From: Staphylotrichum longicolle
Lineage: Eukaryota > Ascomycota > Sordariomycetes > Sordariales > Chaetomiaceae
Direction of reading: 5' to 3'
DNA length: 64,000 nt
NCBI GenBank assembly: GCA_019096155.1
Contig: JAHCVI010000001.1
Coordinates: forward strand, 3,968,001 to 4,032,000
Position numbers and translations under genes: made by a program. Positions within the stretch are counted from its first letter, which is position 1. The number at the start of each line of letters is the position of its first letter. Of this stretch, positions 55,334 through 64,000 are shown piece after piece. The notes beneath the pieces were generated by a model, which searched no databases, was not told the origin of the DNA, and worked only from the letters and a program-made list of their open reading frames with translations.

Positions 55334-55876
55334 ATGAAGCTCCTTCAACACACGCTCCTCCTGGCGGCAACACTCGCCATTTCGAGCGCAACGGCTCAAG
55401 CCGAAGACACGCCAGCATGCCGAGGGTCGTCGACGGAGGAAAGCTCGCTGTCCAGCACACCAGCTTCGGTGTCAACGACAGCAACAACCCTGGCAACAAC
55501 CACACTCCAGACGGTAACTGCAACCGCAACACCAACAACATCAGAAACATCCGAGTCGACAGAGGCTCTGAACAGTGACACATCTTCCGAGTCCTCGTTC
55601 TGCGAAAGCACCGACACACCCACCTCTCTCTCCACCTCGACCTACACGCCGTCCACCACAAGCGTGGTCGTCCACATGCCGACGGGCCAAGTCAACGCGA
55701 CATCGCTAGAGTGGACCATCGTCTGGCGGCGCTGCGAGATGCCGTCCAGCGCTGTGTTTTCGACATTCTCGACGACGTCCAAGGTGACGTTTCCGCCGCG
55801 GACTACGGTGTCGGTGTCGACAGAGACGGCGACTATTACATCTGATGAGGCTGCTGAGTCTTCGGCGGCGCCGTGA
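55334..55876 (+). CDS. Ser/Thr-rich small secreted protein
   Basis: This is an intronless gene of 180 residues. A signal peptide (MKLLQHTLLLAATLAISSATA) is followed by a mucin-like stretch of Thr, Ser and Ala that should be heavily O-glycosylated, a small block with Val/His/Met (VVVHMPTGQVNATSLEWTIV) and a Thr/Ser-rich end. There are only a few cysteines and no recognised domain or GPI signal. The unbroken frame and signal peptide favour a real gene, although low-complexity composition also opens the complementary frame. Likely a cell-wall or matrix mucin; function unknown. Confidence 0.6.
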   Translation: MKLLQHTLLLAATLAISSATAQAEDTPACRGSSTEESSLSSTPASVSTTATTLATTTLQTVTATATPTTSETSESTEALNSDTSSESSFCESTDTPTSLSTSTYTPSTTSVVVHMPTGQVNATSLEWTIVWRRCEMPSSAVFSTFSTTSKVTFPPRTTVSVSTETATITSDEAAESSAAP

Positions 55877-56201
55877 CAGATGGGAACAGTACCTTGGGGA
55901 ACAGGGTGATGGGGGGCTGGAATTCGTCACACTATCGAGCTTGGTACTACTTGCTTGTATTTTGGCTCGTTCAGTTCAAGTCAAAGAGTTCAGAGCTTAT
56001 TGAGATTCAAAAGGGGAAAGACCCCTCTGGTCATATTCGTTCTATTTACGATCTGCACAAAAAAGGGAAAGAGATGTGAAAACTGCATTAGAAAGAAACC
56101 ATTGCCAGGCAAATGGCTGTCTAGCACCACCAAACAAGGCCATCGTACACGCACCCGCCTCTGCTTTTCACACAAGCCCCTCAAGCACTTCCTGCCTTCG
56201 A
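55877..56201. other. Convergent 3' flanks
   Basis: 325 bases between the Ser/Thr-rich gene and the acyltransferase gene. Nothing recognised. Confidence 0.45.
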
Positions 56202-57761
56202 TCAAGCAGCAGGCCGTGCCAGCCACCCTCCCAACTCCCCGTCCCTCTCCAACACCTCCATATCCTCTCCCCTCAGCGCAATGTACACCTCCCAGTCCGC
56301 CTCTCCCTTCGCGCCCCCGACCTTGGGCAGAACCATCATCGCCCCGACAAACGCCACATACGCCCTCCTCACCCACGCCGCCTTGCCCTTGCCCCCTTGC
56401 ACACCAGGGATATCAAACTCGACGTCCGCGCCCAGCTCGACACCCACCGTGGCGTCCACCCCCGTGCAATGGCGCGCAATGGACCTGCGGATCGCGGCGT
56501 CCACCTCGGGCCAGGTGAGCGTCTCGTCGGCGGGGTCGGTCGCGCGCGTGGCGATGGCGATGTGCTGTCTCATGGTGGCGGGGTCGCTCAGCGCGCGGAC
56601 GGACTGGCAGATGAGCCACGCCGCGGCCGCGAGCTGGGCTGTGGTGGCAGGGCGGGAGAGGTCGGCGCCGACGAGGTCGCCGACGGTGGACGAGGCGAGG
56701 GCGCGCAGCCACATGTTGCCCATGTACGGCTGGTCGGTGAAGCCCAGTTCGGCGGGGAGGCGGTTGCGGATGCTGACGGCGTTGGCGAAGCGGGTGGTTC
56801 CGGAGGGGAGGATGCGGCGCGCGTGGAGGCGGGCGCGAGTGATGTGCAACCAGAAGAGGGCTGAGAGGACGGCTGTTGGGGTGATGAAAGCGCCGGAGCC
56901 GTGCGTTGCGCGGACGTGGGTGGGGGCCTCGGAGTGGAGCGCGGTGATGCGGGAGGAGGAGATGGAGAAGATCTTGGCGATGGCCTCGGGGATGACGGGC
57001 TGGGAGGGAGGAATGGTGAAGTCGTAGCCGTGCATGGAACGGGGGTTGACGGGAGTGGACTTGGCGGTTTCGGCGGCGAAGCGGTTAAACCGTTCCGTCA
57101 TCTTGTGGAAAGTAACCGCTTCGTTGTTGGAGATGTCGCCTTTCCTGTTCGCGTCGTTGAAAAGTTTGGCAAACTCTACTGTTCCGGTGCCGTCCATGAT
57201 GCCGTGGTAAAACGCAAAGCCCAGAATGAGACCACCCGGGATGAAGGTGGCTTTCAGAGTGACCGGATAAAACACGGTACCATAGGACGGGTGACTCGGC
57301 CGCATGATTGGGTCTGGAATCAACCAGAGGGTGTCCTTGATCATGGAACTGGCGGGAACACCTTGTGCCGAGAGCTCCTGAAAGGTCCAAAGGAACTCTG
57401 AGGAGTCGAGAACCTGGGACACAAAAACCTCGCTCCAGGGAATATCCAGCCTCACAGGGGTGTCGTTGCACGCCTTGACTGTTTTGTAGACGCACCTCGG
57501 CGCGCCGCCGTCTTTGCTGTGAAGAATTTGGCCTGCGAGGAAAGGGAATGCGAGGAAAGTCCGTTCAAGGCAGTTTTTGAGATGAGAAACTGCCGCAGAC
57601 CGATCCGTATCTCGTTTACCAGGGAATGAGAAGCCCCAGCACTTCATCACGTAGTTCTGGGGTGCCGTATGGTCGAGGGGTGCGAGCGGCATCACTTCAG
57701 TGAGACTCGAGATCCATGCCTGCCGTTTGGCTTCATTCCATACGGCCTCCATTTTGGGCAT
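56202..57761 (-). CDS. BAHD-like acyltransferase (trichothecene 3-O-acetyltransferase type fold)
   Basis: This is an intronless gene of 519 residues from the ATG at 57761; the frame is open for ~97 codons upstream but without a signal or homology. MPLAPLDHTAPQNYV and LERTFLAFPFLAG are typical of fungal transferase-family proteins. The catalytic HxxxD is HGIMD (His186, Asp190) within LILGFAFYHGIMDGTG. The second BAHD motif (DFGWG) is not evident; the corresponding region reads VLPKVGGAKGEADWEVYIAL. Members move an acyl group from acyl-CoA to an alcohol or amine of a metabolite, often for self-protection or tailoring. The intact catalytic His supports activity. No biosynthetic backbone is nearby, so the acceptor is unknown. 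It is divergent from the GPI-protein gene. Confidence 0.85.
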   Translation of the reverse strand: MPKMEAVWNEAKRQAWISSLTEVMPLAPLDHTAPQNYVMKCWGFSFPGKRDTDRSAAVSHLKNCLERTFLAFPFLAGQILHSKDGGAPRCVYKTVKACNDTPVRLDIPWSEVFVSQVLDSSEFLWTFQELSAQGVPASSMIKDTLWLIPDPIMRPSHPSYGTVFYPVTLKATFIPGGLILGFAFYHGIMDGTGTVEFAKLFNDANRKGDISNNEAVTFHKMTERFNRFAAETAKSTPVNPRSMHGYDFTIPPSQPVIPEAIAKIFSISSSRITALHSEAPTHVRATHGSGAFITPTAVLSALFWLHITRARLHARRILPSGTTRFANAVSIRNRLPAELGFTDQPYMGNMWLRALASSTVGDLVGADLSRPATTAQLAAAAWLICQSVRALSDPATMRQHIAIATRATDPADETLTWPEVDAAIRRSIARHCTGVDATVGVELGADVEFDIPGVQGGKGKAAWVRRAYVAFVGAMMVLPKVGGAKGEADWEVYIALRGEDMEVLERDGELGGWLARPAA

Positions 57762-58535
57762 TGTTGGGTGACAATTTTGTTTGTTACCGGATGACCAATT
57801 ACCACGTGTTGTCGAGGCAGTATTGGTTGGTATGAAGACCTGTGCAAGAATGAGGAGAAGTCGGCGATGAAGGCTGCGACCTACGTGCTTTAAATTCACG
57901 ACTTCGGGAAGGAAGTTGTTCATCACAGCCTCAACGCAGCTTCCAGCACCCAAAGCTCTTTCACCACAGTGGGTATTCATGTCGAGGTGACACAAAGAAT
58001 TATTCCTGAACAATGCGCCTCTTCTAATATGATACTTCCGAACAGACAACACAATGCTGGCACATGCAAACTTGACTTTTTCTCAGGTGTGACAGTAATG
58101 GCCGCGTGGTCGGCGGTGACTGAAGAATGAATTGTCAGGAGATTCGATCGACTCGTCTTTGTGTCTTTGTTTGACATGATGTTCTTTTGTTGTATATCAG
58201 ACAGGTACGTACCTTCCAAGTTCTTTCGTTGCTTTCGAGAGGAGACAACCAACTGACAAAAACAAGCGACCCACCAACCAACATCTCGATTGGATTCGAA
58301 CATTAACCTAAACAAGCCAGCCCAAGCCTTGGTGGAGTCCAGCCTGAAGGATTGCTGGTGTGGGCCAATGACACAAACGTGCAGCAGCGGGAAATGAGCG
58401 CCGAGACATTCAAGGGTGAAAGTGGAATTAACATGCAAATCCTCAAAACCAAGGGATTCCCATCCTTCACCTCAACACCGAAGTCGAGCGAACATCTCTT
58501 ACACTTTACGGCCCATAAACCGACGCCTAATCACG
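57762..58535. other. Divergent promoter, acyltransferase (-) and GPI protein (+)
   Basis: 774 bases without a supported gene. The first ~290 are an open continuation of the acyltransferase frame but look non-coding. Confidence 0.45.
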
Positions 58536-59327
58536 ATGCTCTCCTCCCTCCCTCTCATGGCGCTCGCCGCGCTGTCGGCTCTGCCCTATGTGCCCGGGGT
58601 CGGTGCGGCGTCGTCTGGCCCCAACGCGCTCAAAGCGTGCACATACTGCGAGCCCATCTACACGACCATGGTCAAGTGCCAGACCATCAAGCGGCCCGGA
58701 GGGATCGGAGACGAAATCACAAACTGCGTTTGCGTGCCCAACCCGGACGGCTGGTACCCTTACCTTCACAAATGCCGCGACTGCCTCTCGGGAAGCGACT
58801 TTTACGACACCCTGGCGCAGATGATCACGCAGCTCTTCACGTCGTGCACCAACAAGGGCGGCAACGTGGTCAGCGACGGGCAGAGCATCTGCGCGAGCAA
58901 CGCCATGTGGAACCTCTGCGCTTCGCTCAACGACGGCTCCGACGGGACGCTGAGCTGGGCGAGCTTCACGCGCTTCTCGGACGCGAGCCAGAACACCAAC
59001 GCGACGCAGCTTCTCTACCTCGATGCGCCCAACAAAGGGAGCGCGTCGACGACAAGCGTGTCATCGGTCAAGTCGACGGCCAGCGCTAGCACTACGACGT
59101 CAGCCACCTCTACGCAGACTCAAGTGTTGTCTGCAACCACAGAGGTGACCCGCTTGACGGGTCTACCCACGCTTTCGCCAAGTGCAGATCCAAGCACAAC
59201 AGCTTCGGATTCCGCGGCGACGGCCACGACGGCCCCATCTTCGGCAGCTCGTTTGGGTCATGGGCTTCGTTCGGATTACATTTTGGGACTGTTGGCTGCT
59301 GCGGTATTTGTTCGTTTGCTGGTTTGA
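58536..59327 (+). CDS. Cys-rich GPI-anchored cell-surface protein
   Basis: This is an intronless gene of 263 residues. A signal peptide (MLSSLPLMALAALSALPYVP) is followed by a ~140-residue domain with about ten cysteines: CTYCEPIYTTMVKC, NCVCVPNPDGWYPYLHKC, RDCLSG, FTSCTNKGG, SICASNAMWNLC. The spacing is CFEM-like in style but does not match the CFEM consensus. A long Ser/Thr/Ala-rich stalk leads to a C-terminal hydrophobic segment (YILGLLAAAVFVRLLV) of the GPI-signal type. Expected to sit on the plasma membrane or cell wall. Function is unknown. Confidence 0.78.
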   Translation: MLSSLPLMALAALSALPYVPGVGAASSGPNALKACTYCEPIYTTMVKCQTIKRPGGIGDEITNCVCVPNPDGWYPYLHKCRDCLSGSDFYDTLAQMITQLFTSCTNKGGNVVSDGQSICASNAMWNLCASLNDGSDGTLSWASFTRFSDASQNTNATQLLYLDAPNKGSASTTSVSSVKSTASASTTTSATSTQTQVLSATTEVTRLTGLPTLSPSADPSTTASDSAATATTAPSSAARLGHGLRSDYILGLLAAAVFVRLLV

Positions 59328-59896
59328 ATTGGGGTTCCGCATTTTGTTCGTCTGGGGTGGTTAAGACTTGCATTGTTCGCATTGATATGCTTCTTTGGGC
59401 ACAAGGTTTCCTGTATACATCTGTACTATACCATACACAAGATAGAGGAGCGTGGGCATCCACAAAGGTACGAGACCGTTATGTCATGGGTGTATTTCGC
59501 CTGGCTGGCATCTGTATGGACTTCTCTGTTTCTTATTTTCTCCTGGTACAGCACCAGATTTCGTTATGTGTGGCACTTTACCACAGCCGCCGTGGGGTAC
59601 AGGCAACACCAAGTCGGAAGAACCCCAACTGTTGTGACCTTCTTACCCGATGAACAGAATAAGTGTGTGGACGTCCATCGTCGTGGTCTTGCATGTCCTT
59701 GACACTTGCATGCACATGCTTCCTGGATCCCGAGGATTCAACACACAAAGCAAGGTAAAATCATGATACATACAACCCAAGCATCAGATTTGACTACCTT
59801 ATCTGATGTAATCCCATTCGAAACTCCATACCCCAAATCCCACGTTAATCATGTCGATAAGTTAGTTACACATCATCATAACCCCCCTCAGGGAAT
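59328..59896. other. Convergent 3' flanks
   Basis: About 570 bases between the GPI protein (+) and catalase (-). No gene supported. Confidence 0.45.
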
Positions 59897-62215
59897 TTAA
59901 TACGCAACCTGCGCATTCAATCCAGCCAGCTCTCTCTCCCAGCACCTATGCCCGGCAATGCCCTCAAAGAACTTCTCCATGAACCCAGTCGCGCCCTTGG
60001 CAATCTCGACGACCTCGCTCAGGCTCTCGGGCCGCAGCTCCTTGATGGTCACGACGCCGTAGCTCTCGCACACCTCCCCGCTGGCCGACAGGCCCACGCT
60101 CGGCAGCGCGATGGCCTTGTTGACGAGCTCGACGGCCTCGCCCGTGGCGCCGATGGTCTTGAGGTGGCCAAACGCCTCGCGCACCCAGTGCAGGGCGCGG
60201 CCGTTCTTGGCGAGCGTGGCGATGGACTGGGCGCCGCCGGGGATGAAGATGGCGTCGACCATGGTGGAGCGGAAGCCCTCGAAGTGGTGGTGCGGCTGGA
60301 CGGTGGAGCCGTTGGAGGCCGTCACCTTGCTGCGCTTGGGGCCGATGACGAGGGGCACGGCGAGGGCCGACGAGAGCGCGGCGTAGGCGGCGTTGTAGGC
60401 GACCGGGTCGTAGCCGTCGGCGATGAGGATGGCGACGCGGCGCGAGGCGATGGTGGGCTTGGAGCCGGGGAACTCGAGCTGGCTGAGGGCGGGGGCCTTG
60501 CGGCCGTGGTTGGGGCGGCCCTCGGTCGGGGCCTCGCCGCCGACCATCTCGGCGACCGTCTGGGCGAGGGTGAGGTCGATGTCGGCGAGGCGCTTGACCA
60601 TGCGCGAGTAGACGACGGGGTCCTCGCAGTGGTCGAGCTCGAAGCTGAAGGCGTTGACGATGTGCTGGCGCTCGACGGGGGACATGCTGTTCCAGAAGAG
60701 CTGGGCCTGGCTGAAGTGGTCCTTGAACTTGTCGTTGCGGATGCGCGCCTTCATGCCGGCCACCTTTTGCGCGTACTCGACGTAGGCGCCCTCGGCGTGG
60801 CTCGCGGGTGGGCAGGCGTCGAAACGGTTGGGCCAGTAGTTGACAGTGCCGCGTGTGATGGTGTGGCGCATGGCGCCGTCGCGGTTGAAGTTCATGACGG
60901 GGCACATGGGCCGGTTGATGGGCAGCTCCTCAAAGTTGATGCCCAGGCGGGAGAGCTGGGTGTCGAAGTAGCTGAAGTTGCGGCCCTGGAGCAGCGGGTC
61001 GTCGGAGAAGCCGATGCCGGGAACGACGTGGCTAGTGCAGAAGGCGATCTGCTCGACCTGGGTGAAGAACTCGTCGGGGTTGCGGTTGAGCTCGAGCTCA
61101 CCGATGTAGCGGGTGGGAATCAGGTCCTCGGGCCACACCTTGGTGGCGTCGAGGATGTCAAAGTCGAACTTGTGCTCGTCGGCCTCCGCGACAACCTGGA
61201 TGCCAAACTTCCACTTGGGGTACACGCCGTTCGCAATGGCCTCCCAGAGATCCTTGCGGTGGAAATCAGGGTCCTGCCCTGCCAGCTTGAGCGCCTCGTC
61301 CCACACCAGCGAGTGCACGCCGAGCTCAGGGGTCCAGATGAACTTGACGAAATGGCGCTCGCCCTTGGCATTGATGAGTGTGAAGGTGTTGACGCCGAAG
61401 CCTTGCATCATGCGGAAGGAACGGGGAATGGCGCGATCACTCATCTGGCTGCTGTCAGTACTCAAACTCAAGTGGCAAGACACAGCCGGTACTTACACCC
61501 CACATGAACATGTGCGTGGCCTCGGTGTGGTTGAACTGAAAGTCCCAGAAATTGTTGTGCGCCGTCTGGGCCTGAGGGACCTCATTGTGAGGCTCGGGCT
61601 TGCCGGCGTGGATGACATCGGGGAACTTGATGGCGTCCTGGATGAAGAAGACGGGGATATCGTTGCCGACAATGTCCCAATTGCCCTCCTGCGTGTAGAA
61701 CTTGACAGCGAAGCCGCGGACGTCGCGTACTGTGTCGGCGCTACCACGGCTGCCGAGCACGGTCGAGAAGCGGACAAAGACGGGCGTCTCGCGTGATGTG
61801 TCGGTCAAGATGGGGGCGAAGGTGAGGTCCTCGATGCTCTCAAACAGCTTGAACTTGCCGAAGGCACCCGAGCCGCGGGCGTGGACGACGCGCTCGGGAA
61901 TTCTCTCATGGTCAAACCGCATAATCTGTGCCGTGTCAATCACCCAGTGCCCCCTGGCAGCTCCGCGACAATGAAGATACGCACCCTCTCACGGGCAAAG
62001 GGGTCCTCCAGAAGAAGAGGCCCCGCCTTGTCCGGGCCGGCGACCTTGAGCCAGTCGTCGGCGGTGGCCTGCTTGACGCCATAGTCTGTGGTGAGGCGGT
62101 CCTTGTCTGAGATGTCCTTGGTGTTGTGCGCAAGGTCCTTGAGCTTGTCGCCCTCGCGGGCGCCGAGCACGGCGTGCGTGACTTTCTGCATGGTTTCGGG
62201 GACGAGGCCTGCCAT
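59897..62215 (-). CDS. Large-subunit catalase with C-terminal GATase1-like domain
   Basis: Exons 62215-61985, 61925-61497 and 61444-59897 give 735 residues, the length of clade 2 (HPII-type) catalases. The distal His is His92 in ERVVHARG; the distal-Asn region is NDIPVFFIQDAIKFPD; the proximal Tyr is Tyr379 in SYFDTQLSRLG. From ~residue 555 a DJ-1/PfpI-like class I glutamine-amidotransferase fold follows (RRVAILIADGYDPVAY, DAIFIPGG), as in HPII, without known activity. The protein dismutates H2O2. No classical signal peptide is seen, unlike the secreted large catalases of some fungi, so it may be the spore/cytosolic type. Intron 1 (phase 0) must be removed to join PFARER to IMRFDHERIPERV. A start ATG 28 codons downstream of the first open codon was chosen because it begins family-like sequence. 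Confidence 0.92.
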
Positions 62216-63064
62216 TGGGTCGGTTGAGAAGGATTCTCGAAGGATGAATTGCTCCGAGTGGTGAGACTGAAGGCTGAAGCCGTTAAAACGGAGGAGCACT
62301 CGGTAATATAGGCAGGGGCCGGCGCGGGCAGTCGTAGCTCCTCAAGCCGGCGCGCTCGGAGTTGTCATGACGTCAAGCAGTCGCAGCGAGGTTGGGGCGA
62401 CTCGCGTCCCCGGAGTGTAAGCACCGTGGAACTGGTTCAACTGGCTCATGGTTAAAAGAGGGGGCTCCATCCTCGGTCTCGGTGCCGACTGCCCACTCGA
62501 ACCACTCTAGCCACTATCGTCGCAGCAGCTTGACCAAAGGGGAATATTGTGGGGGAGGCAGAGGACGAAAGATGGCATGGAGATGGCATGGTGATGTCAT
62601 GCAAGGATGTGTTTTCTTGGGAGCTTGGTTTGCTGATGGAGCCAGCCAGTGGACTGCCGGCTTGGCAAGCCCGCTCCGCTGCCGAAACCGTCTTGGCATC
62701 GCCTTGTATTGACCTCAAAAGAGGTCCATCTCCGGCCTTTGAGCCACTCACAGGCTTCACAGCCTCGCCTTGCACCGACACCTTGGTTTCATCCCGAATG
62801 ATCTCCACCTCCCACGCTGGGGTTGGGACGCGCAAACTGCCCTGCCGAACCTGGTTCTTAACCAAAAACATCTTCAGCATGGCTGGATCCGGCCAGGTCC
62901 TGGTGAGGGGTCCACTGCAAGATCCAACATCCAACATGCCAAAAACATGCACAGGAAATAGTCACACATCGTCTGGTCAAAGAAAACCGTAGACCTAAAA
63001 TCAGGATCCAGGAGTATTGATCCCCTTTCCCAGAACTTTTAGCTCTTGTTCTCAAAACGAGACA
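62216..63064. other. Catalase promoter and flank, no gene recognised
   Basis: No coding sequence is supported. Overlapping open frames of 60-166 codons on both strands between 62390 and 63000 lack any family feature. Confidence 0.45.
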
Positions 63065-63283
63065 GAGAAAAGAGGAAATTAAGAAAAGAAGGAGGAAGGG
63101 GAGTAAGAAGAGGAGGAAAAGGAGGAGAAAGAGGAAAAGGAAGAAAAAGAGGAAGAAGAAAGGAGAAAGAAGAAAGGAGGAGGAAGAAAGAGGAAGAAGA
63201 AAAACAGGAGGAAGAAAGAGGGAAAAAAGAAAAGAGGAAGAAAAAGAGGACGAAAAAGAGGACGAAGGAAAAGAGGAGGAAGG
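63065..63283 (+). repeat. About 220-bp polypurine (GA-rich) tract
   Basis: The plus strand is almost entirely A and G, including an uninterrupted 100-base purine run (63105-63204) made of irregular AAG, GAGG and AAAG units. Open frames across it are Lys/Glu/Arg or Phe/Ser/Leu repeats and are not genes. Such mirror-like purine tracts can form triplex DNA. Confidence 0.9.
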
Positions 63284-63466
63284 TATGGCAATTGTTTCAT
63301 TATGGCGTGTTTGGGCAATCCAAGTGTATTCGCATCCCTTAGGAAATGGATATGTCCCGATTGTGTTGGTTGATTTGTCGCACGGCCTGTATTTTGTCCA
63401 GGAGGAGCCGGGCTGGAAAATCTCGGAAACATCAAACCAGCATGCTGCACGCTGATGCCTTTGTTC

Positions 63467-64000
63467 TTACAGCATTCCAAGACGCCTCCAAAACAGAGCA
63501 CTCCCGCCCACGATTGCCGAGACTCCTGTGTACACGATCAGACTCCCATAGCCGCTTCCATACCCCCCAACTGCCTGGTTCAGCCACGGCCGACCCTGAA
63601 TGAGCAGGTTGCTCAGCGGGCCCGACGCCAGGTTACCGACGCCTCTTCCGGCACACAACCATCCAAAAACCAGGGATGAATCGACTTGCACGTCTGGTCC
63701 CTCGTCCGAGTCTTCCGGATCGACCATCTCCCGCATGATGCCCGGCCAGATGGACGTGTAGCAACCAGCAAAGAGCCCGTACACGACGCAGAATGCGTAC
63801 ACCCCGGCCAAGCTGGGCACCAGCCCCCACAGCACCAGCGCCGCAACGCTAGCTCCGACCCCGGACAGCGCGAGGCAGGCCGTGACCGGCAGCTTGTCCG
63901 TCATCCAGCCCATAATGACCGACCCCACGGTAGCGGCGATGTTGATGAGCAATACCGTCAGGGCCGCGAGCATCGTCGACACCCCATACGTCGCACGCGT
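63467..64000 (-). CDS. MFS transporter, monocarboxylate (MCT/MCH)-like, 3' part only
   Basis: The frame is open from the window edge to a stop at 63467, giving ~178 C-terminal residues. Predicted helices include LLINIAATVGSVIMGWMTDK (TM7-8 with the MFS loop), ACLALSGVGASVAALVLWGL, VYAFCVVYGLFAGCYTSIWP and YGSLIVYTGVSAIVGGSALF. The IWPGIMREM and FGWLCAGRGVGNLASGPLS segments are typical of fungal MCH/monocarboxylate-type permeases. The N-terminal half lies beyond the window. Substrate unknown. Confidence 0.82.
   Translation of the reverse strand, partial: TRATYGVSTMLAALTVLLINIAATVGSVIMGWMTDKLPVTACLALSGVGASVAALVLWGLVPSLAGVYAFCVVYGLFAGCYTSIWPGIMREMVDPEDSDEGPDVQVDSSLVFGWLCAGRGVGNLASGPLSNLLIQGRPWLNQAVGGYGSGYGSLIVYTGVSAIVGGSALFWRRLGML

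Noticed and set aside
57762..58052. 97-codon N-terminal extension of the acyltransferase
   Set aside because: No homology or signal; the family-like sequence begins just after the ATG at 57761.
59948..61507. 519-codon plus-strand open frame opposite catalase
   Set aside because: Leu/Gly/Val/Asp-rich translation without motifs; it is the complement of a high-GC catalase exon.
1..64000. tRNA, rRNA, CRISPR or intact transposon
   Set aside because: No B-box-like GGTTCRANYC strings with tRNA folding, no regularly spaced repeats, and no transposase, reverse transcriptase or terminal repeats were seen by eye; a tRNAscan or repeat search would be decisive.

Overview
The window is a stretch of nuclear chromosome from a filamentous ascomycete (Pezizomycotina, most likely a plant- or litter-associated Sordariomycete). 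The evidence is short spliceosomal introns (about 45-130 bp, mostly GT-AG with CTRAY-type branch points), fungal-only families (Zn2Cys6 regulators with a fungal transcription-factor domain, PTH11/rhodopsin-type membrane proteins, LysM proteins, an AA9 lytic polysaccharide monooxygenase, a CBM18-GH18 chitinase) and genes on both strands with no operons. The species cannot be named from the sequence. Exon joins were derived by hand from splice signals and checked for frame. Every multi-exon model listed keeps one open frame except the two flagged as frameshifted.

Layout. 0-4.3 kb: an amidoligase-like gene with an apparent one-base frameshift in a G8 run, a decayed AA12 (pyranose/sorbosone dehydrogenase-like) remnant, and an intact PL9-type pectate lyase. 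5.3-25.4 kb: a dense run of metabolic genes: BBE-type flavin oxidase, MFS transporter (frameshifted), SDR, stand-alone histidinol-dehydrogenase homologue, second SDR, FAD monooxygenase fused to an acetoacetate-decarboxylase-like domain, cupin, a regulator with two C2H2 fingers plus a Zn2Cys6 domain, and a CocE/NonD hydrolase. No PKS, NRPS or terpene synthase backbone is present, so this looks more like a catabolic or tailoring cluster with its own exporter and regulator. A 16-bp motif is shared by the promoters of the histidinol-dehydrogenase homologue and the SDR/monooxygenase pair. 26-28.7 kb: an AA9 LPMO and a rhodopsin-domain membrane protein. 28.7-31.8 kb: a gene-poor stretch with T12 and G23 runs.

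31.8-45 kb: two hypothetical single-exon proteins, a small secreted SH3-like protein, an NmrA-like reductase divergent from a Zn2Cys6 regulator, a second rhodopsin-domain membrane protein and a three-exon protein of the fungal LPxELR type. 45-59.3 kb: a secretome block: CBM18-GH18 chitinase, astacin-like metalloprotease, a large SGNH esterase, a six-LysM protein, a Ser/Thr-rich small secreted protein, a BAHD-like acyltransferase and a Cys-rich GPI-anchored protein. 59.9-64 kb: a large-subunit catalase with a C-terminal glutamine-amidotransferase-like domain, a long polypurine tract, and the 3' part of a monocarboxylate-type MFS transporter running off the window.

The strongest candidate for an undescribed system is the 5.3-25.4 kb cluster, because of the monooxygenase-decarboxylase fusion, the HisD homologue, the hybrid regulator and the shared promoter motif. 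The second is the chitin-directed secretome block at 45-55 kb. No tRNA, rRNA, CRISPR or intact transposon was recognised.
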